From the NCBI GenBank assembly GCA_001792895.1, contig MARA01000017.1:434001-498000 (forward strand): a stretch of DNA of 64,000 bases, in the 5' to 3' direction. A program made the position numbers and the translations under genes. Position 1 is the stretch's first letter. Each line of letters begins with the position of its first letter. Below, one piece after another: positions 10,901 to 19,499 of this stretch. The DNA comes from Lentinus brumalis (Eukaryota; Basidiomycota; Agaricomycetes; Polyporales; Polyporaceae). The notes below the pieces were generated by a model, which was not told the DNA's origin, did no database searches, and saw only the letters and a program-made list of their open reading frames with translations.

Positions 10901-13077
10901 ATTCTTCTCCCGGGGACGAAACCTGCTTGGTCTGGGTGTATAAGGTCATTCGCAACGTTCGCTAGCCTGTTCGCTAGTACTTTTGTGAGTATCTTGTAGT
11001 CTGCGTTGAGGAGTGTTATCGGCCTGTAGTTGCTAATCTCCCTTTTGTCCTTCTTCTTATATATAGGGCAGATCCACCCCAAGGAGAACTCGGTCGTCTG
11101 GTCCACTCCAAAGGCAACGATGTCTCGATAGACGTCCCGGAGCATTGCTGCGACGTTGAACTCGGGTCTCTTCTTCTTGGAGTCTGCGATGTGCATCTCA
11201 AGCAGGTTTTTCCATAGCTCGGTTGGTAATCCGTCCATCCCAGGTGCTTTACCCCTCGCGGCCTCTCTGATGGCGTTCTGGACTTCTAGGCACTCAATCT
11301 CTTCCGCCATCTTCCTCTTCTGGGTCCCGGACAGGCGTGGCATCGACTCATCCAAGACCGCTTCGATTGCCACCTCGTGTGTGCCCGGGTTCGGCTTGCT
11401 CTCGTCGTCTTGGACCTTATTATAGTGGTTCATTGCTATCTCAGCCATGCGGTCAGACCTCGTCTCGGGCGAGGTTATTCCGTTCTCGTGCCTAGTGAGT
11501 TCATATATAGTCTCATCCGCGCTCGTTGTCTTGTTCAACCTCATCCAATATTTACTGACTGTTTCCCCCTCCAGCCAGTCTCTCGCAGCGACCGCGGCTC
11601 TCTTCGCTCCAAATCTCTTCACCTCCAGTTCAGCTATTCTGTCCTGGAGCAGTGCCGCTTCCTGGGCCGCTGCTTTCCTGTCTTCCTCGCTCTTTGTCGT
11701 GTCCGCTGCCAACTTATTCACGTCGTTGACGTCGTTCTTAAGTTTGTCCAGGGTCTTACTAATTTTCGGGACGTTGGCCTTCGCCATATCGCGTGCAAGC
11801 AGGCGCACTTCCTCCTTGAAGCGAGCGTATAGCTTTTGGGGGTTGTTCTCATCCGTGCGCGTCCGGATCGCAGCTATCTGAGTGCGTAGTTCTATTCCTT
11901 TACTCTTCACCGTTTTGAGGAAAGTCTTATCGTCCAGGAGCATTTGATGCATTCGCCACCTTCCTTTACCAATAAATGGCTTTTCTCTGTTGGCTAGTGT
12001 GCAGGTTACCATCTGGTGGTCCGTTGGGATGCCCGGCCCACCGGTTGTCCACTCCGTTGCGTTTCTCCTCATCCACTCGTCAAGGTAGATTCTATCGATC
12101 CTAGACTGACTATGCGTTGCCGTTTGCAGGTACGTGTATTGAATCTCTCCTGGGTGCGTCTCTCTCCACTCGTCTCTCATATTCCATCTTTTGTACATCG
12201 CTCTTAGGGCTTCGACAGGTTTCTCGGGATCCGCACGAGCTGGGTATCTATCTATTGGAGCTTCAACTATGTTGAAGTCCCCGATTAGTATATTTGGGTG
12301 CGATATGCCTGCCGCGGAGAGGCGCTCCCAGAAGTCCGCGTTCGCATTATGCTCATTCGGTGCGTAGATCGCTAGGATTCTTATTGACTTGTCCTTAGTC
12401 CATCGGACCTTCACTTCTAGTGCTCTGCCGGGTATTATGACTTTGGCCACAACGCCGTCTACGTCTACTAGTCGTTTATTAATGGCAATGGCCACTCCTC
12501 TTGCACCTGTCGGGTTCTCCGGGTCTTCCGATGCGTATACCTTCATAGTCGATTGGAACAGGTCGTTGAGTTGCTCTACTCTGGCTTCCGGGAGATGCGC
12601 TTCCTGTAGCCCTAGTATTGCAATCTTCGCGTCTCGTACAACCTGGTTTATGCTGAGCCATTTCTCGCCTACACCGCCATGCGACGCCGGTCCAGCGCCC
12701 CGCATGTTAAGTGTGCCAATGGTGAGCGTTGCCCTCGTTCTTCTTCCTCTTGGCTTACTTGGTCTCGCTCTTCCGGCGGGTCCCCGCTGACCGTGCTGGG
12801 TTGCCGCCAGGGAGCTACTCCCAGTAGCGATATCACCATGCCTGTTGCTCGCCCGGCTACTCGGGTTATCCCCCCTTTCATTCGGGCGAGGGCCACCACC
12901 TAACCTCGCGCTGCTTTCACTACGCGCTCGAGTAGGGGCCGTGCTCTCGCGCGTTCCAGCTGCGCTAGGGCTCCTTATGTCCAGTACCGAAGTTTCTGCC
13001 GCGTGTGTTATGTCATGTATTGTATTTGTATTCGCAGTTGCTAGTTCATCGTCCAGTACAACCATTCGTGGACGCAT
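7906..13077 (-). CDS. LINE ORF2: AP endonuclease, reverse transcriptase, RNase H polyprotein
   Basis: One uninterrupted frame of 1,723 residues. A disordered lead is followed by an APE-type endonuclease at about 117-360 (TIGTLNMRG, LGLQEAHLPE, ILIGDFNIVE, SRIDRIYL, TDHQMV). A coiled region follows, then the reverse transcriptase at about 600-900 (GKAPGMDGLPTE, NYRPITLLNADYKILTK, ALDQEKAYDKIDHEYL, MRQGDPMSCILF, catalytic FADD at 854-857). A Cys/His cluster lies at about 1170-1210 (CKCYDCERD, CDNPHRCA), RNase H at about 1298-1438 with D1305, E1348, D1370 and D1431 in place, and a terminal C-x2-C-x7-H-x4-C motif (CTACGVEETTEHILVEC). All catalytic residues are present. It nicks target DNA, primes cDNA synthesis there and degrades the RNA strand. 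Domain order with RNase H places it near the Tad/I group. The large opposite-strand frames over this span are shadows. Confidence 0.95.
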   Translation of the reverse strand: MRPRMVVLDDELATANTNTIHDITHAAETSVLDIRSPSAAGTRESTAPTRARSESSARLGGGPRPNERGDNPSSRASNRHGDIATGSSSLAATQHGQRGPAGRARPSKPRGRRTRATLTIGTLNMRGAGPASHGGVGEKWLSINQVVRDAKIAILGLQEAHLPEARVEQLNDLFQSTMKVYASEDPENPTGARGVAIAINKRLVDVDGVVAKVIIPGRALEVKVRWTKDKSIRILAIYAPNEHNANADFWERLSAAGISHPNILIGDFNIVEAPIDRYPARADPEKPVEALRAMYKRWNMRDEWRETHPGEIQYTYLQTATHSQSRIDRIYLDEWMRRNATEWTTGGPGIPTDHQMVTCTLANREKPFIGKGRWRMHQMLLDDKTFLKTVKSKGIELRTQIAAIRTRTDENNPQKLYARFKEEVRLLARDMAKANVPKISKTLDKLKNDVNDVNKLAADTTKSEEDRKAAAQEAALLQDRIAELEVKRFGAKRAAVAARDWLEGETVSKYWMRLNKTTSADETIYELTRHENGITSPETRSDRMAEIAMNHYNKVQDDESKPNPGTHEVAIEAVLDESMPRLSGTQKRKMAEEIECLEVQNAIREAARGKAPGMDGLPTELWKNLLEMHIADSKKKRPEFNVAAMLRDVYRDIVAFGVDQTTEFSLGWICPIYKKKDKREISNYRPITLLNADYKILTKVLANRLANVANDLIHPDQAGFVPGRRIHHQTKLTKHVIDLCEAEEINGAIIALDQEKAYDKIDHEYLWRVLEHLNFPDDFTSTIKKLYSGAKSVVAINGVLSPAFDIVRGMRQGDPMSCILFDLAIEPLAVALRNSSLRGLEIPGLTERLITTLFADDTTVYVHETDSYHDLEGILNKWCYAARAKFNVPKTEVIPVGTLEYRDSVRTTRRLSETDSPIPADVNIVKEGVAVRSLGAWIGNHIDDEAPWQPIIATIEKNLAKWAKRRPTMKGKKLVVGLEVGSRTQYLTRVQTMPKTIEEKLTKLIRNFVWDGKKHPPINLDALARPVEEGGIGLLDVKARNEAIDLTWLREYLDLSGGRPKWATVADSLFNRARVSPTRGTERDTYMNPFLQTWNTSTHHTRKLPADLVRLVKAGENHDVKVAVRNPDELLKGLMPSWYHIGTVPGRQVNNSVSARCLRERHGATTIADCHVIARRLENKQTHKSNAACKCYDCERDRTAKNCDNPHRCATAARKIIEKLEMIWKPDENRNTDGLTLNTSGRQHNAEARRNGGVVTFNPSISTNAPLATIFRVFVHEEDTTGTTATRRPPKPFNLEEEKVTVYTDGSATDGDERGPRAGYGVWCGNDHVLNTGKRVPPCYAQTNQVAEVYAVSAVTAKVPPFAPLHIISDSKYMIEGLTEECRKWEESGWIDVENAEVFREALARLRARSARTTFQWVEGHTGVAGNEEADKLAKKGAETLWRETDTLPAPKKTYLHNGAAMRAISQRLAYRGIMTRKTEGIRPATERITDRVVAAIEEQTGKRLTKSILWKSLRHRDVARKISEFLWRCLHDSLKVGPYWKHVKGLEARTMCTACGVEETTEHILVECETPATMEIRRLLARILRKRTGAAANLSFGALLGATAAAPAVSPRNDAAAIARFSKIVITESVYLIWKLRCERTIEHAENPEKWHSASVARAKWYACLNRRLGLERALTSRRLGEKAIDRKLVETTWSGILNVPAKQQEHWMRLSGVLVGRLDDG

Positions 13078-13816
13078 AGACAGCGTACCCAGCTATCGGG
13101 GCGGTGGAGGGTACGCTGCGGGATTGCAGCGCTGCGCGGCCACCGAGCCTGAATAGGCCTCGCGCTGATAGGCCAGTTGCGCGCGCCGAGTTCCTGTCTC
13201 CAGTGTTACCTGGACCAGTAAATTCCTCAGTCGCGTTGTACTTTGTAGTTCGCGTTGTAAGACGGTAGTTAGTTCGCTCTTGGTTCTCTGATAGGGTCAA
13301 CGTGTTGTACACTTCATTGAGACTGCGGTGCGCAGCTGCTAGGGTTACATCCAAGCTTCAGGGTGTCATATGTACTGTAGTGGTACTAGCGCGTGGCACA
13401 TGCCTATGAGTTGTATACTGCTTGGTGGCTAGTACCTTGCAAGATCTGCGGTCAGGGGTGCGTGGTTGGTTATTTGTGGGTCGATATCGGTATGCAGCGG
13501 GTATCAAGAAGGGAGGGTGCGGTGTCTATATGCGGGAGAGGAGAGCAAGCTATCGACGACGACGATGCTTACTATACGATAGGGGATGCGGAGGGATACA
13601 AGTCGTAGTGGTATGCATAGGGATGGGCAGGGGCCGAGTCTCAGACGACAAGACTACAGGAGCGGGACAGCGACGATCCAGAGCAAGATGACGGTGCCAA
13701 GTGCACCTGAGGGAGAGCAGCGCGCATTCAGGGGGTGCAGCTGTCCTACGACGAGAGCGGGAGGTAAACGAAACCAGCAACTAGGGCAAGCGATATGGCA
13801 GCGGCGGCGTACAGGC
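13078..13816. other. Spacer between LINE ORF1 and ORF2
   Basis: Only overlapping short frames on both strands, rich in Arg and Thr codons, none resembling a protein family. It is part of the transposon transcript on the minus strand, where re-initiation or another device would be needed to translate ORF2. Confidence 0.6.
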
Positions 13817-16459
13817 TTACGCGCCTTGCCCCCTCCCCGCGCCCCTGCCAAAACCCCCCCTTCCACCAGCGTTGCCACGTCCACCGCGGCGGCTGTAGGA
13901 GTCGTCGTGGGGCCTGCTGTTCGACGGCCCCGCGCGGTCTGTAGGCGTCGACGATCTGTTGTAAGAGAACCAGTCAAAGACTGAGTTCGCCGTCGAGGAG
14001 TTGGGCAGCGGAGCGCGCCAGTCTGACATCTCTGGCCACTCGCATTGGTCCAGGTAATGGTCGACGCTGTGGCACCCAGAGCAGCGGATGGGCGGGAGAA
14101 CGTTTGCGGAGTTCAGGAACTGCGGGTGTTGGAGTTTCATGGCGCGGAAGTCGCGCGCCCACTCGAGCCATCGTTCGGGGTTGAGGGTGGGCGGGTCACA
14201 GTAGACGGCCACGACCGTGTCGGTTCTCGAGAACATGCCAGATGTGGGGACCTCCTTGATGTCCATCTCGATCGTCGTGAGGAAGCGGAGGAATGCGTGT
14301 TCGGCGTCCATGCCAGCGTAGTTCGGGTTTTGGCGCAGAAGGGCCGTGATACGAGCCCTCATGTTGGGCTCGACGAACGCGTGACGGAGGGTTTCGAGGA
14401 TGAGGTCCGGATCCTTGCTGATGAAGTTCCCCGCCCTGAAGAGGAACTGGGGGTTCTCAAGGGTGATACGCGTGCAGAAGATAGTTATCTCCGGGGTACT
14501 GAGGCAGTGTTGGTCGACGAGAGCCGTCGCCTGCGCCGGGGTGAGCTCGGAGGCGATCCATGCTCCGGGGGCGTTCAGGGCGTTCGGGGCGACGCGCCTT
14601 CCCCACTCCGATTCCGGCGCGATGATGCGGAAGTTTGTAGCGCCCTTCAAGAACCTTGAGATGAGGCTCTGCGCTCGTCCATAGAGGACGTCGATCGGGT
14701 CCGACGTTGCGCTCGGCGAGCCCCAGACGGTATACTTGACCGTCCTGTCCTTGGGCAGGTTGAGGATGTAGCCGACGCGTGTCTTCGCGAGTCCACGGAA
14801 GGGGCCCCACGCGCTATCGTTGTGGATGCGCGGCCCTCCCTCTGGCGGCATCCTCATCATCGACTCCTCATCAAGAGGGGGGCGCGCGTTGACCATATCC
14901 ATCGCCTGCCACGAGGTCGGCTGGGGGAAGGTGCCGGGGAAGGGGCGAGGAGGTGGGGGAATGAGCGTCGTCGGCAGAACTTCCTGCGCGATCTGGGTGC
15001 GTGCTCTGGCGACCGCTGGGTTCGGCGTGGGCTGCATCGGGTCGAGCATGGGGTTCTGCTTCATATCCGTGTAGTAGTCCGTTCGGAATAGACGGTTGTT
15101 CACGTCCGGCGCCGGGGACTTGATGCGCCTTCGGTACGGGTGCCCGGGGGTCTGCTGGACGGCGCGCTCCGCCTCCGTGAGGTTCCACTTGCGCATCGGG
15201 AAAGCTGGTGCCGCCTGCGGTGCGCTCGGAGGGTTCGTGGCTGGGAGCAGGCCCGGAAGGGAGAAAGCCGACGGGAAGAGAGCGCGCGCGGAGGCCAGCA
15301 GGGGCGGGCGGTTCTCGTCGTTGTACGTTCCTGGCATATTCGCGTTGTCGGCTTCCATCATGGCTTCATCCTCCTGCGTCAGAGATTGCCACGTCTCAGG
15401 GTTCATGGGCGGCAGCTGCGCGTTCTCCGCGACGCCGCGGCCAGTCTCTTGTGCGTATCCGCCGCTCCCTGGGAGGCGATGCGTAGCGTGCTGCTCGTTC
15501 TGGTTGGTTTGCGACTGGGGAGGCGGAGGGTCGACAATCGCCTCTCCGGGCGTGAACTTGGGGTACTCAAAGGTCTCCACGCCCGTCTCGTTCTTGTAGA
15601 TCGTGGCTGCTTTCCAGTGGACGCGCTCGTTGTACTCGCGCGAGCTCACTAGCTGGGGTCTGACTTGCTTCGCGTCCATCGTCGCGTGAGCCGTCTGCGG
15701 GCCGTATAGGGAGTCCGCGAGAGTCGAGCCCTCGGGGCCTGTCGTGAGGATGGTGCCGGGGTTCTCGCGCGCGGGGAACTGGTGTGCGAGGAGGTCGCGA
15801 GGTGGGGATGGGGACGAGAGCGACCTTTGCCTCTTGTACGGTCGCTTGCCATTGACGAGGGTGGTAGCGAAGTATGGTATGCCAGCCCCGAGTTGCTGGA
15901 TAGGGCGATCGCACAGTCAGTGCGTTGGTCTGAGTGGGGCATCGTGCTATGCTTACGTTCACTTCAGTACCCATGTTGGGCTTCGGCGCAGTGTTGAAGC
16001 TGAACAGGTTGCGAGACTGGGGAGTCGGTGACGTGAACTTGTCATCGTGCAGCATACTCGAGAAGGAGCTTCCCATCTTGGTGGAGGGGGGAGGGTTGCA
16101 ATGGAACTGGAAGGGTGAAAGCTATCGATGGCGGCATTAGGTGGACGCTCGTTGGGCGTTAGCTAGGAGGGACGTACAGGAAGAGTCTCAGCCGCCACGT
16201 GTGGTGTGGGCGCTCCTGATTCCGCGGAGGAGGCTGCAGCCAAGGGGTTCGGGGTCGGGGGAGGGTTGTATCCCGTCGGTCTAGCGGCGTTCGATGTCTG
16301 GGGTCGGTTAAGTGGGACAGACGGAGGCCTCTGGGTTGGGGTCTCGAGGAGTTCAAGCGGGTGGGTGTCACTCGCGGGTGCAGGGGGGTTCGAGTCTGTA
16401 GCGTCTGCCATGGAGGGCGGGAAGTTGCGGAATGATGTCCTCATCCTTTGGCATCCCAT
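13817..16459 (-). CDS. LINE ORF1: Gag-like zinc-knuckle protein, spliced from three exons
   Basis: Exons 16459-16178, 16106-15957 and 15895-13817 join in frame to give about 836 residues. The introns are 71 nt (donor gtacgt, acceptor cttccag) and 61 nt (donor gtaagc, acceptor tatccag). Neither length is a multiple of three, so the protein needs splicing. The N-terminal third is Pro/Ser-rich. The central part contains GYILNLPKDRTVKYTVWG and a helical region to about residue 730, followed by a CCHC-like motif CSGCHSVDHYLDQC and an Arg/Gly tail (RRGGRGNAGGRGGFGRG) suited to RNA binding. By analogy with other LINE ORF1 proteins it should coat the element RNA. Alternatively translation could start at the Met at 15679, giving 620 residues from exon 3 alone. 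The upstream exons look real because both junctions keep frame and sense. Confidence 0.8.
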
Positions 16460-17254
16460 ATATCTGCGCAGGGCCCCTTGCTGCTTACAGTTGTTTGTAG
16501 TGCCACGTTTCCTTGTGGATACTCGGGCTATACGTCGTGTTCGAGTTCGCCGTTATGCAGGGTCTACTCCGTCCTATTGAGTGGAGATTTCAGCCATATT
16601 TGCGGTATTTCCATGCACTCTCTTGGGTTCTGCGTTCGTCTCACGCTTTACTATTGGTCGTTGACTGCATTATTGTAGTTCTCGCAAGTTGTTTGGCAGG
16701 TCGCCGTCCGCAGGTACAGATGTTTCCTGCTGAGTCGTTTAGGCCTGCTTCCTCAGGTACGGTGTCGTAACCTTCTCAGAAGAGTACGGCATGTTCATTA
16801 GCAGGTCCTCCTACGTGTGCTCCTGGCGATCTCTGTTTCCAGTTCATCCGGGTCTGTGCATCACGGCTCCGAGCTATTGCAGTTGGTAGGTCAGGCTGTT
16901 CCCCTGGGGCGATTGTCCTGGGTCGTTCATGTTTCTTCGTCGTGGCGCTTGTCCGAGCTTCTTGCTTCTATCACGTATCCTTCTGCGAAGTGTACGGCAT
17001 CATTCTTCCTGGCTCAAAATACTCGCCATGTTCTGTATGTTGCTTTGTCTCTCATCGCTCACGCTCCCTTCGCATCCCAGGCAATATGGGTGTCATTCTG
17101 TTCACAGTGCTTTCTGGATTTCATACATATGGGTTCCATGTGCGGGCGACCGCTTCTACTGTCGGGAGCCAGCGCATCGTAGGCTCCAGGTCCTCGGTTT
17201 CACCTGCCCGTCATCAAACTTTCCCTCTTCCTTTTAGGCTCTTCCCAGTCTTCC

Positions 17255-17914
17255 TCAGCGTCCATGGGTTGGGTAGAAACCAATCTTCCTCCGGATGCTC
17301 CAGACCGCCGATCCGGCGGCGTTACCCTTCTCGGCGTTAAGGAAGGACGTCGGTGGCGTGGGCGATCTGCGGATCACGGGGTCCGGGGCACGTGGCGCCA
17401 TGTTCCACGTGCTCACCACCGCGTCCGGTTCTAGCCAGGCAGTCCTGTGTGTGTGTAGCGGCTGGAGCGTAGCCGCCGCTCGTGGGGTGTCGTTTGGGTC
17501 AATGTGGACAGTTATGTCGTGGATGTTGGGGATGGTGATGTAAGCATATCGGATGGGGCTGGCTTGGTATTTATTCTCCAGGACGAATGTGAGAGCATCC
17601 ATCGCGCTGGCCGCGACCCGTCCTATCCTTCCTTCGACCTGGATGTCGTATGCATCGTACATCGCTGGCCTCTCAGGGAGCTCAGGTGTGTGGAAACGTG
17701 CTTGCGACAGGAGCATGAGCCTGACTTCCGCTCCAACTCGCAGGACCCGCTCAGGTTGGATTGCGACATCGTAGTAGTCCGCACGGTCTGAGCTCCTCGC
17801 ACGTCCAGGAAGAGCGAGTCTCTTCCTCCACTTGACGTAGAGGAGGGAGGGGTTGGTCTCTGCCATGGCGATTCTGGGGGAAGGGAGGAGTTGGTGGGAG
17901 CTGATTCGTTCCAC
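17255..17914 (-). CDS. Extra upstream ORF of the LINE (219 codons), function unknown
   Basis: A single open frame lies inside the element, upstream of ORF1, between the target-site duplications. It begins MERISSHQLLPSPRIAMAET; the second Met at residue 17 may be the true start. It then reads SLLYVKWRKRLALPGRARSS, YYDVAIQPERVLRVGAEVRL and YITIPNIHDITVHIDPNDTP. It has no zinc knuckle, transmembrane segment or catalytic motif I recognise, and looks like a folded, basic-then-mixed protein. Fungal LINEs usually have two ORFs, so this is an oddity: an accessory protein, a captured host gene, or the remnant of an older insertion within the element. The frame and amino-acid balance look genuinely coding. 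Confidence 0.6.
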   Translation of the reverse strand: MERISSHQLLPSPRIAMAETNPSLLYVKWRKRLALPGRARSSDRADYYDVAIQPERVLRVGAEVRLMLLSQARFHTPELPERPAMYDAYDIQVEGRIGRVAASAMDALTFVLENKYQASPIRYAYITIPNIHDITVHIDPNDTPRAAATLQPLHTHRTAWLEPDAVVSTWNMAPRAPDPVIRRSPTPPTSFLNAEKGNAAGSAVWSIRRKIGFYPTHGR

Positions 17915-18574
17915 GCTTCGTGAGTTACCGTTTTATATCCGCGTCTCTTTTGTCATTTCATGTCTGATCACACATTGTGGGCACACAGGGCAGGTCTATG
18001 CAGGCATCCAGTGCTTGCTTGCTCTTCGAGCAGGGTAGTAGTGTTTGCGGTCTGTGGAGGGGCAAATCCAGCAGACGAGAAATCACTTGTGTTTCCGGCC
18101 TATTTATTGGAGCACGCGGCGCTTGTCTTATCGGGCTTGGCGCGGATGCTGCTGATTATCCTCATCTCATCTAATCAGTTCCATCTCTGGCGCTTATCGC
18201 GCATGCGCAGTTCTTGCCAAGTCGTCAGCGTCGGCATCGCGCTCATGCGTGCAGTCTCATGGCTGGGTGTATTGGCTTCAGGCCACCCTCACGGGTATGT
18301 ATGGGGACATGTCAGGGTACGGTTATAAGGTTGTAGGGTTTCTATTCGGGATGCACCGTCTCATGCCGTTCTCTGTTTCACGTTACCGTCTTTGTGCTAT
18401 ACCATCCCTCTTTCTTCTCGCTCCTTCCTGTCCCAGCTTCCTTGTTCCTTCGATTATGCGTAGCCGTTGTTACTCAGTCAGTTTATTGGTTTCGGCCGCA
18501 CGCCATGGTAGCTCCAAGTACCATGGGTCGTGGGAAAACTGCCGGTGGTGGCGGTTCAGGGAAGAGGAGCCCTC

Positions 18575-18590
18575 GGATAACAAGAACCTT
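18575..18590. repeat. Target-site duplication (right copy) of the retrotransposon
   Basis: GGATAACAAGAACCTT, identical to 7733-7748. It lies within the interrupted intron of the kinase gene, a few bases after the donor gtatgt. Confidence 0.9.
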
Positions 18591-18597
18591 GACATAC

Positions 18598-18767
18598 GAT
18601 GCGGTCATACATCTGATTCTCGTTCTTCGGAGTAGGGATCTTCCGAAAGATGTTTGTGCGACCCGACTTTCTCGCAGTACGTCGGTTGTCCCGGGTGGTT
18701 GAAGGGAGGGGACGAACTGACTCATGAAGTCGTCGTACGGCATCACGGTGGTTCCAGGAAGAAACAT
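18598..18767 (-). pseudogene. FunK1 fungal protein kinase, N-terminal exon(s) stranded beyond the LINE
   Basis: From an ATG at 18767 the frame reads MFLPGTTVMPYDDFMSQFVP, then SLQPPGTTD, the conserved lead of FunK1 proteins. After a frame change at about 18696-18655 it reads IPTPKNENQMYDRI up to a canonical donor gtatgt at 18597. The frame change could be a 41-nt intron (gtactg to cggaag) or a small indel; I cannot decide. Ignoring the retrotransposon, the donor pairs with the acceptor at about 7702 in a 54-nt intron, and the protein continues as ALNQSNLCPGYK. Exons further upstream are not evident. Confidence 0.75.
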
Positions 18768-19499
18768 ACCGGAGAGTGGATGGGTTGTTATACAACCACC
18801 GGATAGAGATCACGAGACGCAATCGGCATGAATTTGATCTGATTTTGTTGTGCAAACACTCGAACGTGCAAGCGCGTGTTGGTGGAGGAAGGGAAGGGAG
18901 TTGAGTATCAGAAGCGCTCAAACAATGAATGTTTATGGTCACGTGTTCGCTTCGCAAACACCTTTCCCTCCCACCCCATAGGCACCAACCTAACCACCGA
19001 AGCCAGTCCACTGTCCGCGGCTCACTATAAGCCATATGCTACACTTCTGCCCTTTCGATAGCTGGAACTGACTGCCCAACATCGTGTCCATGTCCAATGT
19101 CACATTGGTGGCTGTGTCGGAGGTGGTTAGGCAACCACCCTCATAGCAACTCGGGTCTACAACTGCCTAAGTCTACCCATTGTCTCATGTAGCACAATAG
19201 AACATGTCGTAGTCGTGTACTACGTACATGTACAGCAGCTGAGATCTCAAACCACTTGAGTCGAGCTGGCACAGCAAATCGACGGGCTATAGGCACGATC
19301 CGACCCGTCCGCGTCAGTGAGCGCAAGCATAATCCGACGACGAGCCTTTCTCGCCAGATGAATCCAGCTTCAGAGCCACAATTGGTCTCCTAATCATTCC
19401 GCTCCTGCAGGACCGAAGGCAATGATCTTTTCAAGCAGCGGATCCCGTGCGGGATTCTCGGAAACAATGATGCGCGCCGCCAGGCCCGGTACTAGCCAG
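18768..19499. other. Intergenic stretch, presumed promoter of the broken kinase gene
   Basis: No protein-like frame. It includes a short inverted repeat GGTTGTtataCAACC at about 18783-18797 and another around GGTGGTTaggcAACCACC at about 19120-19138. Nothing else stands out. Confidence 0.45.

Larger units (their letters stand above)
7749..18574 (-). mobile_element. Full-length non-LTR retrotransposon (LINE; Tad/I-like with RNase H), about 10.8 kb
   Basis: Bounded by 16-bp direct repeats, it ends on its 3' side (low coordinates) with a run of about 15 A on the minus strand, the signature of target-primed reverse transcription. On the minus strand the order is: about 660 bp leader (18574-17915), an extra ORF of 219 codons (17914-17255), 795 bp without an evident frame (17254-16460), a spliced zinc-knuckle ORF1 (16459-13817), a 739-bp spacer, ORF2 (13077-7906) and a short 3' end. 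The intact 16-bp duplication, the uninterrupted 1,723-codon ORF2 and the preserved splice sites suggest a recent and possibly still competent insertion. It sits inside what was a 54-nt intron of the FunK1 gene (donor gtatgt, acceptor taattag), in the same orientation as that gene. At 10.8 kb it is long for a fungal LINE. Confidence 0.92.

Noticed and set aside
18655..18696. A firm 41-nt intron in the first FunK1 exon
   Set aside because: The borders gtactg and cggaag restore the frame, but the intron would be very short and a small indel explains the data equally well, so I did not fix it.
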